Shown here: positions 32,573 to 40,905 of the stretch, in pieces | Numbering within the stretch: position 1 is the first letter of the stretch | Layout of the letters: every line of letters starts with the position of its first letter | NCBI RefSeq assembly: GCF_014204895.1 | Contig: NZ_JACHMF010000001.1 | Span: forward strand, 7,316,001 to 7,380,000 | Direction: 5' to 3' | Source: Paractinoplanes abujensis | GTDB lineage: Bacteria; Actinomycetota; Actinomycetes; Mycobacteriales; Micromonosporaceae | DNA: 64,000 bases | Made by a program: the position numbers and the translations under genes | Notes under the pieces: generated by a model | Told to the model about the DNA's origin: nothing | What the model saw: the letters and a program-made list of their open reading frames with translations, nothing else | Database searches by the model: none

Positions 32573-32590
32573 GCACCCGAGCTGCAACTG
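32573..32590. promoter_or_regulatory. Direct repeat resembling a TcrA box, fliI-fliJ gap
   Basis: GCACCCG-AGCT-GCAACTG on the plus strand: one exact and one 6-of-7 half site of GCA(A/C)CCG, spaced by 4. It lies 5 bp upstream of the fliJ promoter -35 but in the opposite orientation to the flgB box and reaching to within 2 bp of the fliI stop. Tentative. Confidence 0.45.
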
Positions 32591-32592
32591 GC

Positions 32593-33900
32593 CTACGAGG
32601 CGGCGATCAGCGCGTGGAGCTGGGCCCAGGCCTCCTCGGCGGTGACGCGCTCGTCGAGGCCCTGGCGCAGGAACGCGTTGATGTGGGGCCAGATCGCGGT
32701 CGCGCGGTCGGCGTCCGGGTTCGTGCCGGCCACGTACGCGCCGATCTCGACCAGCTCGCGGACGTCGCGGTGGGCGGCCATCAGGCGGCGCAGCTCGGTC
32801 GCGTCGGCCTTCTGCTCCTTGGTGGTGATCTTGTTGGCCACCCGGGAGATCGAGTCGAGGGCCTGGATGCTCGGGAAGTGGCCGGCGGTGGCCAGCTTGC
32901 GGTCGAGCACCACGTGGCCGTCGAGGATCGAACGGGCGGCGTCGGCGATCGGCTCGTTGTGGTCGTCACCCTCCACCAGCACGGTGTAGAGGCCGGTGAT
33001 GCTGCCGCGCGCGCCCGGCCCGGCCCGTTCCAGCAGGGAGGCCAGCATCGCGAAGACCGACGGCGGGTAGCCGCGGGTGGCGGGCGGCTCGCCCACCGAC
33101 AGCCCCACCTCGCGCTGCGCCATGGCCGCGCGGGTCACGCTGTCCATCATCAGCAGCACGTCGGCGCCCTCGTCGCGGTAGTACTCGGCGATCCGGGTGG
33201 CCACCGCGCCGGCCCGCAGGCGCACCAGCGGCGGCGTGTCCGAGGTCGCGATCACCACCACCGACCGGGCCAGCCCCTCCTCGCCCAGGTCGTGCTCGAT
33301 GAACTCGCGGACCTCACGACCGCGCTCGCCGACCAGCGCCACCACGTTCAGCTGGGCCGACGTGCCCCGCGTGATCATGCTCATCAGCGTGGACTTGCCG
33401 ACGCCGGAGCCCGCGAAGATGCCGATGCGCTGCCCCCGCCCGCACGGCACCAGCGTGTCCAGCACCCGTACGCCCAGAGACATCGGCTTGTCGACGAGCT
33501 GCCGCTCCATGGCCGACGGGGGCGCGGCGTCGATGCTGACCAGGTGCCCCTGCAGCGGGGGCCCGCCGTCCATCGGGCGGCCCAGCCCGTCCAGGATCCG
33601 GCCCTGCAGGTCGGGGCCGACGGCCACCCGCAGCGGCCCGCCCGTGCTGACCACCGGCGTCCCGGCGCCCAGCCCGGCGATCGGGCCGAGCGGCAGGCAG
33701 GAGAGCTTGTCGCCGTCGATGGCGGCCACCTCGGCGAAGATCGCCTCCGCGCCCTCGCCCATCTGCACCAGGTCGCCGACCCGGGCGTCGACCCCGCTGA
33801 CGGTCACCCGCAGGCCGACCGCCCCGACCACCCGGCCCCGGGTGAGCGGGCGGGCCGCCTCGATCGCCGCCGACAAGCGGTGGCGGAACACGTCAGTCAT
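32593..33900 (-). CDS. fliI: Flagellum-specific ATPase FliI
   Basis: A 435-aa F1-beta-like ATPase that powers or regulates flagellar export. Walker A is GSGVGKST at about 164-171, Walker B is VLLMMDSVTRAAMAQREVGL, and the family block is GEPPATRGYPPSVFAMLASL LERAG split across ~275-300. An arginine-finger region and the C-terminal helical domain are intact. Length is normal. It is followed by fliJ and preceded by fliH, the standard export ATPase complex order. Confidence 0.97.
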   Translation of the reverse strand: MTDVFRHRLSAAIEAARPLTRGRVVGAVGLRVTVSGVDARVGDLVQMGEGAEAIFAEVAAIDGDKLSCLPLGPIAGLGAGTPVVSTGGPLRVAVGPDLQGRILDGLGRPMDGGPPLQGHLVSIDAAPPSAMERQLVDKPMSLGVRVLDTLVPCGRGQRIGIFAGSGVGKSTLMSMITRGTSAQLNVVALVGERGREVREFIEHDLGEEGLARSVVVIATSDTPPLVRLRAGAVATRIAEYYRDEGADVLLMMDSVTRAAMAQREVGLSVGEPPATRGYPPSVFAMLASLLERAGPGARGSITGLYTVLVEGDDHNEPIADAARSILDGHVVLDRKLATAGHFPSIQALDSISRVANKITTKEQKADATELRRLMAAHRDVRELVEIGAYVAGTNPDADRATAIWPHINAFLRQGLDERVTAEEAWAQLHALIAAS

Positions 33901-33915
33901 CCTGCGCCTCTCCCG

Positions 33916-34596
33916 TTACAGCAGTCGTAGCGCTTCCCGGGCGCGGTCGACCGCGGCGGCGATGGTCGCGTCCACCGTCGCCATGCCGGTCTCCGCGACC
34001 GCGTCACCGGGCCGCAGCGCACCGTCCGGCCGCAGCCGCACCCGGCGTCCCTCGTACTCGAAATCCGTCTCGCCGGCGTCGCCGACCAGCGTGTGGTAGT
34101 CGTCCGGGTGCAGGCTGACCACCAGCGCCCCGGCGTCGGGGGTGGCCGTCATGGCCCTTCGCAGCGCCGCCACCGTGCGGCCCTGCGGGTCCTCCAGGCT
34201 GCGCCCGACGATCGCCTCGGCCAGCTCGAAGGCGTGCGCCAGCAGCACCTCCTGCAGCTCGGCGAAGGTGGGCATGAGCTGGTTCTCGTGCTCGGTGACG
34301 GCCCGGCCCAGGGCGTTGACCGCCTGGGCCAGCGCGGCCGCCCGGCGCTGCTCGTGGGCCTGCTCGGCCGCGGCCGCCCGGGCCTGCGCGTTCTGCGCGG
34401 CGGCGGCCGCCTCGCGCTGGCCCTGGGCCCAGCCCTCGGCGTAACCGGCGGTGCGGGCCTGCTGCTTGACGCGGTCGAGGGAGCTGCCGTCGGCGGGCAG
34501 GCCGGTGCGCAGGTCGACCGCGAACCGGGCGGTGGAGGCCGACTCGGCCATCGAGCCGCGCAGCACGGGGCTGCTGCTCTCAGGCGATGAGCTCAT
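33916..34596 (-). CDS. fliH: Flagellar export regulator FliH
   Basis: A 226-aa protein that dimerises and holds FliI at the C-ring. It has an Ala/Gln-rich helical region containing GYAEGWAQGQREAAAA, the usual FliH lead-in to the long helix, and a C-terminal domain (LHPDDYHTLVGD, YEGRRVRLRPDGALRPGDAV, VDRAREALRLL) as in FliH/HrpE. I use the ATG at 34596, which overlaps the fliG 3' end by 17 bp; an in-frame start 12 bp upstream is possible. Confidence 0.9.
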   Translation of the reverse strand: MSSSPESSSPVLRGSMAESASTARFAVDLRTGLPADGSSLDRVKQQARTAGYAEGWAQGQREAAAAAQNAQARAAAAEQAHEQRRAAALAQAVNALGRAVTEHENQLMPTFAELQEVLLAHAFELAEAIVGRSLEDPQGRTVAALRRAMTATPDAGALVVSLHPDDYHTLVGDAGETDFEYEGRRVRLRPDGALRPGDAVAETGMATVDATIAAAVDRAREALRLL

Positions 34597-35605
34597 CGGC
34601 CTCGCCACCGCGCTGGACCTCGATCTGACCGGAGTCCTCGAGCGAACGGATCACCGAGACGATCTTGGCCTGGGCCTCCTCGACCATCTTGACCTTGACC
34701 GGGCCGAGCAGGTCGATCTCCTCGAGCAGGTTCTCGCGGCCGCGCTCGGAAAGGTTCTTGGTGACCTTGTCGCGCACGGTGTCGGGCACACCCTTGAGCG
34801 CGGTGGCCAGGTCGGCCGGCTCCACCTGGCGCAGCACCAGCTGGATCGCGCGGTCCTCGAGGTTGATGATGTCCTCGAACATGAACATCCGGCGCCGGAT
34901 CTCCTCGGCCAGCTCGGGGCTGCGGGCGTCCAGGGCTTCCAGGATGAGCCGTTCGGTGGTGCGGTCGGCGCGGTTGATGATGTCGACCAGCGGCTGCAGA
35001 CCACCGACGGTGGAGAGCTCGTCCGGCTGCAGCACCGACGAGAGCTTGCGCTGCAGGGCCTGTTCGACCTGGCGGATGATCTCGGGGGAGGTCCGGTCCA
35101 TCACCGCGATCCGGTGCGCCACCTCGGTCTGCACCTCGATCGGCAGGCCGGCCAGGATCGACGAGGCGAGCGCGGAGGGGATGTGCGCCAGCACCAGCGC
35201 GATCGTCTGCGGGTGCTCGTGCTGCACGTACGAGAGCAGCTGCCGGGGGTCGGCGTGGCTCAGGAAGTTGAAGGGGATGTCGTTCATCGACGCTTCGAGG
35301 CGGTCCAGTATCAACGCCGCGCGGTCCTTGCCCAGTGAGGCCTCGAGCAGCTCGCGGGCGTAATCCATGCCGCCCGAACCGGCGTACCGGGTGGTGGCCA
35401 TGGCGTAGAACTCGTCCATCACGTCGTCGACCTGGGTCGGTTCCAGCTTGCCGAGCCGGGCGATCTCGGCCGAGATCATCTCGACCTCTTTCTCCGACAT
35501 CTGCGACATGATCTGGGCGGACTGCTCCTTGCCGAACTGCACGAGCATGATGGCGGCCTTGCGCACGCCCGTCATCGACATCGTGGTGAGCGCCGGTGTG
35601 GTCAA
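34580..35605 (-). CDS. fliG: Flagellar motor switch protein FliG
   Basis: A 341-aa C-ring protein linking FliF to the stators. The armadillo-like middle domain contains the EHPQ motif (HEHPQTIALVLAHI). The C-terminal torque helix region includes FEDIINLEDRAIQLVLRQVE and SERGRENLLEEIDLLGPVKV, with the charged residues that interact with MotA. I chose the TTG at 35605, which has GAGGGAG 7 nt upstream; an earlier start would add an unrelated dozen residues. Confidence 0.95.
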   Translation of the reverse strand: MTTPALTTMSMTGVRKAAIMLVQFGKEQSAQIMSQMSEKEVEMISAEIARLGKLEPTQVDDVMDEFYAMATTRYAGSGGMDYARELLEASLGKDRAALILDRLEASMNDIPFNFLSHADPRQLLSYVQHEHPQTIALVLAHIPSALASSILAGLPIEVQTEVAHRIAVMDRTSPEIIRQVEQALQRKLSSVLQPDELSTVGGLQPLVDIINRADRTTERLILEALDARSPELAEEIRRRMFMFEDIINLEDRAIQLVLRQVEPADLATALKGVPDTVRDKVTKNLSERGRENLLEEIDLLGPVKVKMVEEAQAKIVSVIRSLEDSGQIEVQRGGEADELIA

Positions 35606-35691
35606 CGCGTACTCCCTCTTCAACCGCAGCGGAAACAAGCCGTGGGACGGCTGTGGCGGCGGCCGGGCTCAGCCGGCCGCCGCGCGAAGGG

Positions 35692-37320
35692 TCAGCGCGT
35701 CACATCAGCGGCCAGCCAGCCGCGCAAGAGCACTGCCATCTCCTCCGGTTGATCCTTGACCATCTGATCGATCTCCCGCTGGCGTTCCTCGCGAGCCTGC
35801 ACGTTCGTGTCGTCCATGGCCATCCCGGCCTCCAGCATCTGCGCCGGGATCGCCTGGTTGAGCTCGGCGAGCCGCTGAGCCTCGAGCGCGGCCTGCATGT
35901 CCTCGAGGTGCTTGCGCTCCTCGGGGGTCAGGCCCCGCCGCTTCTTGCTCTTGCGGCTGAAGCGCCAGGCCAGGAAGAGCAGGACCAGGACGAGCGCGGC
36001 CAGGCCGGCGGTCTTGTACATCGACATCTGCTTGGCCTCGACGGCGGCCGCGGACGAGGCGGTCAGCGCCTCCTGGGCAGCCTTGGCCGCGCTCTGATCG
36101 AACGGCATGGCCGAGACCGCGATGGTGTCGCCCCGCGTGGCGTCGATGCCGGCGGCGGCGGTCACCAGCTGCTGCACCTGCGCCGGGTCGATGGTGGTGC
36201 CGGTGCTGCTGTTGAGCAGCACGGCCACGCTCAGCTTCTTGATGCCGCCGGGCGCGCTCCGCCGGACCTCGTTGACCTTGTTGACGGCGTTGTTCTTGGT
36301 GCTGCTGCTGTTCTCGTACTGACCGGGGCCGCTGCTGCCGCTGCTGCCGGTGCTGCAGCCGGGGCCCGCGATGTTGTCGGGACCGAGCACGCCGCCGGCG
36401 CAGTTGTTGGCGCCGTTGTACGCCTCGCGCTGGTTCGTCTCGGAGAGCGCGGGCACCGACGGGTCGGCGTTGAAGGTCTCGCTCTGCGTCTCGGTCTGGT
36501 CGAAGTCCAGCGTCGCCGTGGTCACCACCGACGAGTTGCCCCGGCCGACCACGCTGTCCAGCATGCTCTGGATGGAGGTGTTCATGCGGTTCTGGAAGGC
36601 GACCGTCTGCGCGTCGGTGCCGCTGTCCCCGCCCGTGCCGATGGCCGCACCACCACCGGTCGAGAGGATCTTGCCGTCCGCGCCGGCCACGGTGATCTGG
36701 GTCGGGTCCAGGCCCTCCACGCTCGAGGCGACCAGGTGGACGATGCTCTGCACCTGATCGCTGCTCAGCTGCTCGGTGGCGCTCGTGGCCACCAGCACCG
36801 AGGCGGTGGGCTTGTCCTGCTCGTCGGCGAAGACGTCCTTCTTGGGGATCACGAGGTGCACGGTGGCCGCCTCGACGCCCTCGATCGACTTGATCGTGTT
36901 GGACAGCTCGCCCTCGAGCGCCCGCTGGTAGTTCGTCTGCTGCATGAAGTCGCTGGTGGTGATGCCCTGCTGGTCGAGCAGCGCGTAGCCGGTGCCGGCG
37001 TCGCCGGGCAGCCCTTCGCCGCTCAGCGACAGCCGCAGATCGTTGACTTGATCCTGCGGCACCAGAATCGTCTGCCCGTCGTTGGCCAGCTCGTAGCTGG
37101 TGCCGGTCTTCTTCAGCGACTCGACGATCGCGCTGGCGTCCTTGGACGAGAGGTTGTTGAAGAGAATGGAGTACGACGGCTTCGACGCCCACGTGGCGAA
37201 GAAGTAAGCGCCCACGACGAGCGCGATGACTGCCGCGATCGTGACGGCCTTCTGTCCCGGGGTGAAGGACCGGAACGTGTCCGTGACGCGGCGAACCGGA
37301 GCGGGAAGGCGGTCGGTCAT
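35692..37320 (-). CDS. fliF: Flagellar MS-ring protein FliF
   Basis: A 542-aa membrane ring protein, the first structure assembled. It has two membrane helices, near ~22-42 and ~440-460, and periplasmic ring-building motifs between them (NDGQTILVPQDQVNDLRLSL, VEGVEAATVHLVIPKKDVF-type, PTASVLVAT). Between ~300 and 345 there is a Gly/Ser/Asn-rich loop corresponding to the beta-collar insertion. The C-terminal cytoplasmic tail (QPEEMAVLLRGWL) is the FliG-binding peptide. It starts at 37320, immediately after fliE. Confidence 0.96.
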   Translation of the reverse strand: MTDRLPAPVRRVTDTFRSFTPGQKAVTIAAVIALVVGAYFFATWASKPSYSILFNNLSSKDASAIVESLKKTGTSYELANDGQTILVPQDQVNDLRLSLSGEGLPGDAGTGYALLDQQGITTSDFMQQTNYQRALEGELSNTIKSIEGVEAATVHLVIPKKDVFADEQDKPTASVLVATSATEQLSSDQVQSIVHLVASSVEGLDPTQITVAGADGKILSTGGGAAIGTGGDSGTDAQTVAFQNRMNTSIQSMLDSVVGRGNSSVVTTATLDFDQTETQSETFNADPSVPALSETNQREAYNGANNCAGGVLGPDNIAGPGCSTGSSGSSGPGQYENSSSTKNNAVNKVNEVRRSAPGGIKKLSVAVLLNSSTGTTIDPAQVQQLVTAAAGIDATRGDTIAVSAMPFDQSAAKAAQEALTASSAAAVEAKQMSMYKTAGLAALVLVLLFLAWRFSRKSKKRRGLTPEERKHLEDMQAALEAQRLAELNQAIPAQMLEAGMAMDDTNVQAREERQREIDQMVKDQPEEMAVLLRGWLAADVTR

Positions 37321-37321
37321 G

Positions 37322-37687
37322 TCAGGCCTGCATCCTCATGATTTCCTGGAAAGCTTCCACGGCCTTGTTGCGGACGGCCAGCGTGAGCTGGAGGCCGAGC
37401 TGGGCCTCGTTGGCCGCCATCGTGTACTGGGCCGGATCCTGGAGCGTGCCGTCGGCGGCCTGGACCGCGAGGTCGCTCGCCTTGTTCTGCGACGCCTGCA
37501 CGCTTTCCAGACCACGCGACAGCATGCTGGCGAAGCTCTCGTTCGGTCCCTGCGCCTCGGTGGCCTTGTCGGCGCCGGTCAGGGCGCCGGCCCCGCCGAT
37601 GCCGCCGAGGCCGGAGGCCTTGTCGAGTCCGGACACCGCGGAGATGCTGCCGAACGGGCTGCCGATCGGGCTTATCGGGGAGACCAT
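37322..37687 (-). CDS. fliE: Flagellar hook-basal body protein FliE
   Basis: A 121-aa protein that joins the MS-ring to the rod and is the first export substrate. The C-terminal half is diagnostic: SFASMLSRGLESVQASQNKA and LGLQLTLAVRNKAVEAFQEI MRM at the very end. The N-terminus is Gly/Ser/Ile-rich. It lies in the conserved flgB-flgC-fliE-fliF order with only one base to fliF. GAGGTAGACG precedes the ATG. Confidence 0.94.
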   Translation of the reverse strand: MVSPISPIGSPFGSISAVSGLDKASGLGGIGGAGALTGADKATEAQGPNESFASMLSRGLESVQASQNKASDLAVQAADGTLQDPAQYTMAANEAQLGLQLTLAVRNKAVEAFQEIMRMQA

Positions 37688-37695
37688 CGTCTACC

Positions 37696-38088
37696 TCACT
37701 TTCCGAGGTTGATCGCGGCGGTGTAGGAGTCCTTGGCCCGGTCGACGACCGACAGGTTGGCCTGGTAGGCGCGCTGGGCCATCATCATCTGGGCCATCTG
37801 CGAGCTCAGGTCGATGTCGGGCTTGCGCACGTAGCCCTGGTTGTCGGCGAGCGGGTTGTCCGGGTCGTGCACGAGCACACCCTCGGCACTGCCGAACGCG
37901 ACGCCACCCACCTGGGCGCCGTTGCCGTCCTGGGCCTCCTGCGCGATCACGTACCGCGCCTGGAACGCCTTCTCGGACGTACGGCTGGTGTTGTCCATGT
38001 TGGCGATGTTGTCGGAGACGGCATCCAGCCACTTGCGGTAGACGGTCACGCCGGAACCGGCGACCCCGATAGCGTTGAAAGTGCTCAT
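37696..38088 (-). CDS. flgC: Flagellar proximal rod protein FlgC
   Basis: A 130-aa rod protein. The N-terminal axial motif is SGVTVYRKWLDAVSDNIANM and the C-terminal motif is MMAQRAYQANLSVVDRAKDS. Its length matches FlgC. It sits between flgB and fliE; the ATG at 38088 has GGAGCC upstream, 2 bp after the flgB stop. Confidence 0.95.
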   Translation of the reverse strand: MSTFNAIGVAGSGVTVYRKWLDAVSDNIANMDNTSRTSEKAFQARYVIAQEAQDGNGAQVGGVAFGSAEGVLVHDPDNPLADNQGYVRKPDIDLSSQMAQMMMAQRAYQANLSVVDRAKDSYTAAINLGK

Positions 38089-38090
38089 CG

Positions 38091-38438
38091 TCAGGCTCCC
38101 TTGATCGCGTCGCGCAGCATCGAGTACTTGGTGTCCAGCGCCCGCAGGGTCAGCTGGTAGCGCATCGTCGTGTCGATGTGGGAGAGCGTCTCCTCGTCGA
38201 GGTTGACGTTGCTGCCGTTCAGGCGGGTCGGCTCCAGCGAATCCCTGGTCTGCGGAGCGACTCCCAGCGGCGACAGACCCTTGGCCACGGCGCCGCGCAA
38301 CGCCTCCTCGAACTCAACCTTACGAGCCTTGTAGCCCGGGGTTTCGATGTTCGCAATATTGTTCGCGATAGCGCTCTGCCGGGCCGCGAGACCGGTGACC
38401 GCGACGCGCAGGGCGGACGACGAGACATCGTCGAACAC
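38091..38438 (-). CDS. flgB: Flagellar proximal rod protein FlgB
   Basis: A 115-aa rod protein with SSALRVAVTGLAARQSAIAN then NIANIETPGYKARKVEF at the N-terminus and TLRALDTKYSMLRDAIKG at the C-terminus. I chose the GTG at 38438 with AAGGAGCTGCT upstream; an earlier ATG adds an unrelated leader. It is the first gene of the ten-gene minus-strand basal-body operon and has a promoter and TcrA-like box upstream. Confidence 0.94.
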   Translation of the reverse strand: MFDDVSSSALRVAVTGLAARQSAIANNIANIETPGYKARKVEFEEALRGAVAKGLSPLGVAPQTRDSLEPTRLNGSNVNLDEETLSHIDTTMRYQLTLRALDTKYSMLRDAIKGA

Positions 38439-38513
38439 AGCAGCTCCTTGTGTAGGTCCAAGGCCGCCGATCCGTGGCATTTCGGTGAGCGATCCGTCGC
38501 TCGTACATTGCAG

Positions 38514-38539
38514 TTCGGCTCCCGCGCCGATCCGCTGAG
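38514..38539 (-). promoter_or_regulatory. Candidate FliA-type promoter of the flgB operon
   Basis: On the minus strand CTCA (38539-38536), 16 nt, GCCGAA (38519-38514), about 75 bp before the flgB GTG. The -35 context CTCAGCGGATCGG nearly matches flgN's CTCAGCGGAGTCGG. Confidence 0.75.
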
Positions 38540-38546
38540 CGTCAGA

Positions 38547-38564
38547 CGGTTGCCAGCAGGTTGC
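38547..38564 (-). promoter_or_regulatory. TcrA-box-like direct repeat upstream of flgB
   Basis: Minus strand GCAACCT-GCTG-GCAACCG: two heptamers spaced by 4, one exact and one 6 of 7 to GCA(A/C)CCG. It lies 7 bp upstream of the -35 element, where an activator would sit. The consensus is recalled from Actinoplanes literature, not checked here. Confidence 0.6.
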
Positions 38565-38574
38565 TGAAACGCGA

Positions 38575-38614
38575 GAACGCCCCGGGGCCCCGCATAGGGG
38601 GTCCCGAGGCGTTC
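38575..38614 (-). terminator. Long hairpin after the fliD-fliS unit
   Basis: Arms 38575-38591 and 38598-38614 pair over 17 positions with one mismatch and one G-T, loop GCATAG. It lies 12 bp after the stop of the minus-strand gene at 38626 and upstream of the flgB control region, so it insulates the two units. Confidence 0.8.
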
Positions 38615-38625
38615 CGGCTCGGTCG

Positions 38626-38958
38626 TCACATGGCCCGGTCGACGTAGACGGGTCGTTTGACCGCCTCTCCCGTCTCGATCCGGGTCGTCATCGTCATCTG
38701 CTGGCGGGTCGCGGTCATCCGCCGGGCGATCTCCTCGGCCGCCTTGAGCTGGCGGGTCAGGATCTCGTCGGCTCGCGGCTTGAGCTCCAGCGGCAGCGCA
38801 CCCAGTTCCGTCGGCGCCTTCCACAGGCTGGCCGGCGGCGTCTCGGCGTGGCGGTGCTCGTCGGCCAGCATGGCCTCGATCGTCGCCACGTCCAGCTCGA
38901 GCTCGTCCAGCGCGTCGCTCCAGGCGTGCCCCCAGTTCCCGCCGCTCATGGTGCTCAT
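38626..38958 (-). CDS. Uncharacterised protein in the fliT position
   Basis: A 110-aa acidic protein, probably helical (WSDALDELELDVATIEAMLA, LTRQLKAAEEIARRMTATRQ). It lies 7 bp downstream of fliS at the end of the fliD-fliS unit, the place where fliT (chaperone of FliD) occurs in many flagellar loci. I see no clear sequence match to FliT, so a chaperone role is inferred from position, size and helical character. The ATG at 38958 could be replaced by one at 38949. Confidence 0.65.
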   Translation of the reverse strand: MSTMSGGNWGHAWSDALDELELDVATIEAMLADEHRHAETPPASLWKAPTELGALPLELKPRADEILTRQLKAAEEIARRMTATRQQMTMTTRIETGEAVKRPVYVDRAM

Positions 38959-38965
38959 CCGCTCG

Positions 38966-39352
38966 TCAGCCGGCCACCGCCGCGGCCGCGGCGTCGCGCC
39001 AGGCGTCGCGCAGCGGCTCGACGAAACCGCGGCACACGGCGACCCGCTCGGGGCTCTTGGCGATGTTGGCCCCGATCAGCTCGGTGATCAGGTAGCCGTA
39101 CAGGTTGGCCAGGCCCGGCGCGCCCGACCAGGCCTCGACGTCCAGGCTGACCTGCAGCTCGATGACGATCTCCTGCGCGTGCGTGATCTTCTCGTGGGCG
39201 GTTTCGAGCTCGCCCGCCCGCAGCGCCTCCTCGCCCTGCGCCAGGTCGAGGACCAGCCGGTCGTACAGCATGATCAGCAGCTTGGCGGGCGAGGCGGTCT
39301 GGATCGAGTCCTGCAGGTAGCGGTTGCGAAGGTTCGGGGCGGTCATGGTCAT
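38966..39352 (-). CDS. fliS: Flagellin export chaperone FliS
   Basis: A 128-aa helical protein that binds the flagellin C-terminus and delivers it to FlhA. The family signature LRNRYLQDSIQTASPAKLLI then MLYDRLVLDLAQGEEAL is exact in pattern, and LYGYLITELIGANI appears in the fourth helix. The ATG at 39352 has TAGGAGACCG upstream. It follows fliD by 46 bp, as in most flagellar loci. Confidence 0.95.
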   Translation of the reverse strand: MTMTAPNLRNRYLQDSIQTASPAKLLIMLYDRLVLDLAQGEEALRAGELETAHEKITHAQEIVIELQVSLDVEAWSGAPGLANLYGYLITELIGANIAKSPERVAVCRGFVEPLRDAWRDAAAAAVAG

Positions 39353-39398
39353 CGGTCTCCTAGGTCAGGGCCCTGCGACGGCTGGTCGGGGCGGTGGA

Positions 39399-40790
39399 TC
39401 AGAGGCCGGAGAGCTGGCCGGCGAGCCAGGTGGATTGGTTCTTGAGCTTGCCCAGTGACGTCTCGAGGTCGGCGTACTGCTTCTGGAGCGAGTTCTTCTT
39501 GGCCACGAGCCGGATGTCCCAGTTGCTGATCTGACTGTTGAGCCCGTCGATCTCGTTCTTGCGACCGGTGATGACCGAGGTGATGTTGACCGACTGGTCG
39601 CCCGCGTACTTCTCCATCTGGTCGGCGAACTCGATGCCGGCCGCCTGGATCTGCGACGGGTTCTCGTTGTAGGCGGTGGTGAACTTGGCCGCGTCGAATT
39701 TCAGCTGGCCGCTGCGGTCGAGTTCCACGCCGAGCTTGGACAGCGAGATCGAGATCTTCTCGAGGTTGGTCTTGGTGACGGGGTCGGTCGGCTGCGTCTT
39801 GTCGTACGACGGGTTCGCATAGGTGAGACCGAGGCTGATCTTGCTGAGCATGCTCTGCGAGATGTTGCGGACCGAGAAGTCGCCGGTCAGCGGCGAGCCC
39901 TTCTTGGTCGCCGCGTCGTAGGCCGTCTGCTTGGCGACCTCGCCCAGCGTGCCGTTGGCCGCGTCGACCAGCGCCTGGATCTTGCTCGCGATCCCGCTGA
40001 CGTCCTGGTCCGAGGTGACCGTGACGTCGTTCTCGAGCTTCGACACGGTGATCGAGACGCCCGGCATGAGCTTGGTGAACGTGTTTGTGTCGCTGGTGAC
40101 GGAGTAACCGCCGTTGGCGGCGTTGGCGTCGCCCCCGCCGATGTCGAGCTGGGCGTTGCCGGCGGAGGCCACGTTCGTCAGGGGCGAGGCGACGCCGTCG
40201 AGCCCGCTGTCGATCTTGAAGGCGTTGGCGCTGCCCGTCTTGCCCCCGCTGATCTGCAGGATGTCGGTGGCGCCGCCGGTGGTCACCACTGTCGCCTTGA
40301 GCCCGATGCCGGCCGCGTTGATCGCGGCGGCGACGCCCTTGGCCGACTTGTCGTCGCCCAGCGTGATCGTGTTGACCTTGTCGTTGGTGCTGCCGTCGAG
40401 CGGGCCGGTGGTGATCTGGATGGTGCCGGAGCTGATGTCGCCGGTGGTCGGGACCTTGGCCGTGGTGATCTGGTTCTTGGCCAGGCTCTTGACGTTGAAC
40501 ACGGTGGTTCCGGAGGCGCCGTTCGTGCCGGTCACGGCGGTGGCGGTCACGGAGCTGGAGCTCGACGTGGCCTTGACCGCGCGCCACGTGCTGAGCTGGC
40601 CCACGGAGTCGGCGGCGTTCTTGAGTGAGGTCAGCGCCGCGTTGACCGACTGGTAGGAGGCGATCGCGGTCTGGGCCGTGCTCACCTTTGTCTTGAGGCG
40701 GTTCTGCGGCGCCGCCTCGACCTGCATCAGTGAGTTGATCATGGAGGTGGTGCTGAGGCCACTGACGAGTCCGTCTACCGCTGTGCTCAC
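39399..40790 (-). CDS. fliD: Flagellar filament cap protein FliD
   Basis: A 463-aa protein that caps the filament and folds incoming flagellin. The N-terminus (TAVDGLVSGLSTTSMINSLM, QVEAAPQNRLKTKVSTAQTA) and C-terminal coiled coil (WDIRLVAKKNSLQKQYADLE) are typical FliD. The central variable domains are Thr/Ala/Gly-rich. The GTG at 40790 has GGCAGG upstream. It lies between the fliC terminator and fliS; I did not find a CTCA-n16-GCCGA promoter of its own. Confidence 0.93.
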   Translation of the reverse strand: MSTAVDGLVSGLSTTSMINSLMQVEAAPQNRLKTKVSTAQTAIASYQSVNAALTSLKNAADSVGQLSTWRAVKATSSSSSVTATAVTGTNGASGTTVFNVKSLAKNQITTAKVPTTGDISSGTIQITTGPLDGSTNDKVNTITLGDDKSAKGVAAAINAAGIGLKATVVTTGGATDILQISGGKTGSANAFKIDSGLDGVASPLTNVASAGNAQLDIGGGDANAANGGYSVTSDTNTFTKLMPGVSITVSKLENDVTVTSDQDVSGIASKIQALVDAANGTLGEVAKQTAYDAATKKGSPLTGDFSVRNISQSMLSKISLGLTYANPSYDKTQPTDPVTKTNLEKISISLSKLGVELDRSGQLKFDAAKFTTAYNENPSQIQAAGIEFADQMEKYAGDQSVNITSVITGRKNEIDGLNSQISNWDIRLVAKKNSLQKQYADLETSLGKLKNQSTWLAGQLSGL

Positions 40791-40822
40791 CGGAGCCTGC
40801 CTTTCACTGCCTGGAAAATGAA

Positions 40823-40855
40823 GCGGGGGCAGCCGCTTTTGACGGCTACCCCCAC
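40823..40855 (-). terminator. Hairpin terminator between fliC and fliD
   Basis: GCGGGGGCAGCCG (40823-40835) pairs with CGGCTACCCCCAC (40843-40855) with two mismatches around a CTTTTGA loop. It lies after the fliC stop on the minus strand; partial read-through could feed fliD. Confidence 0.75.
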
Positions 40856-40905
40856 CTATTCGGTCACTTGCCGATGAGATTCAGTTGCTGACGGTGGCAG
40901 TTCGG

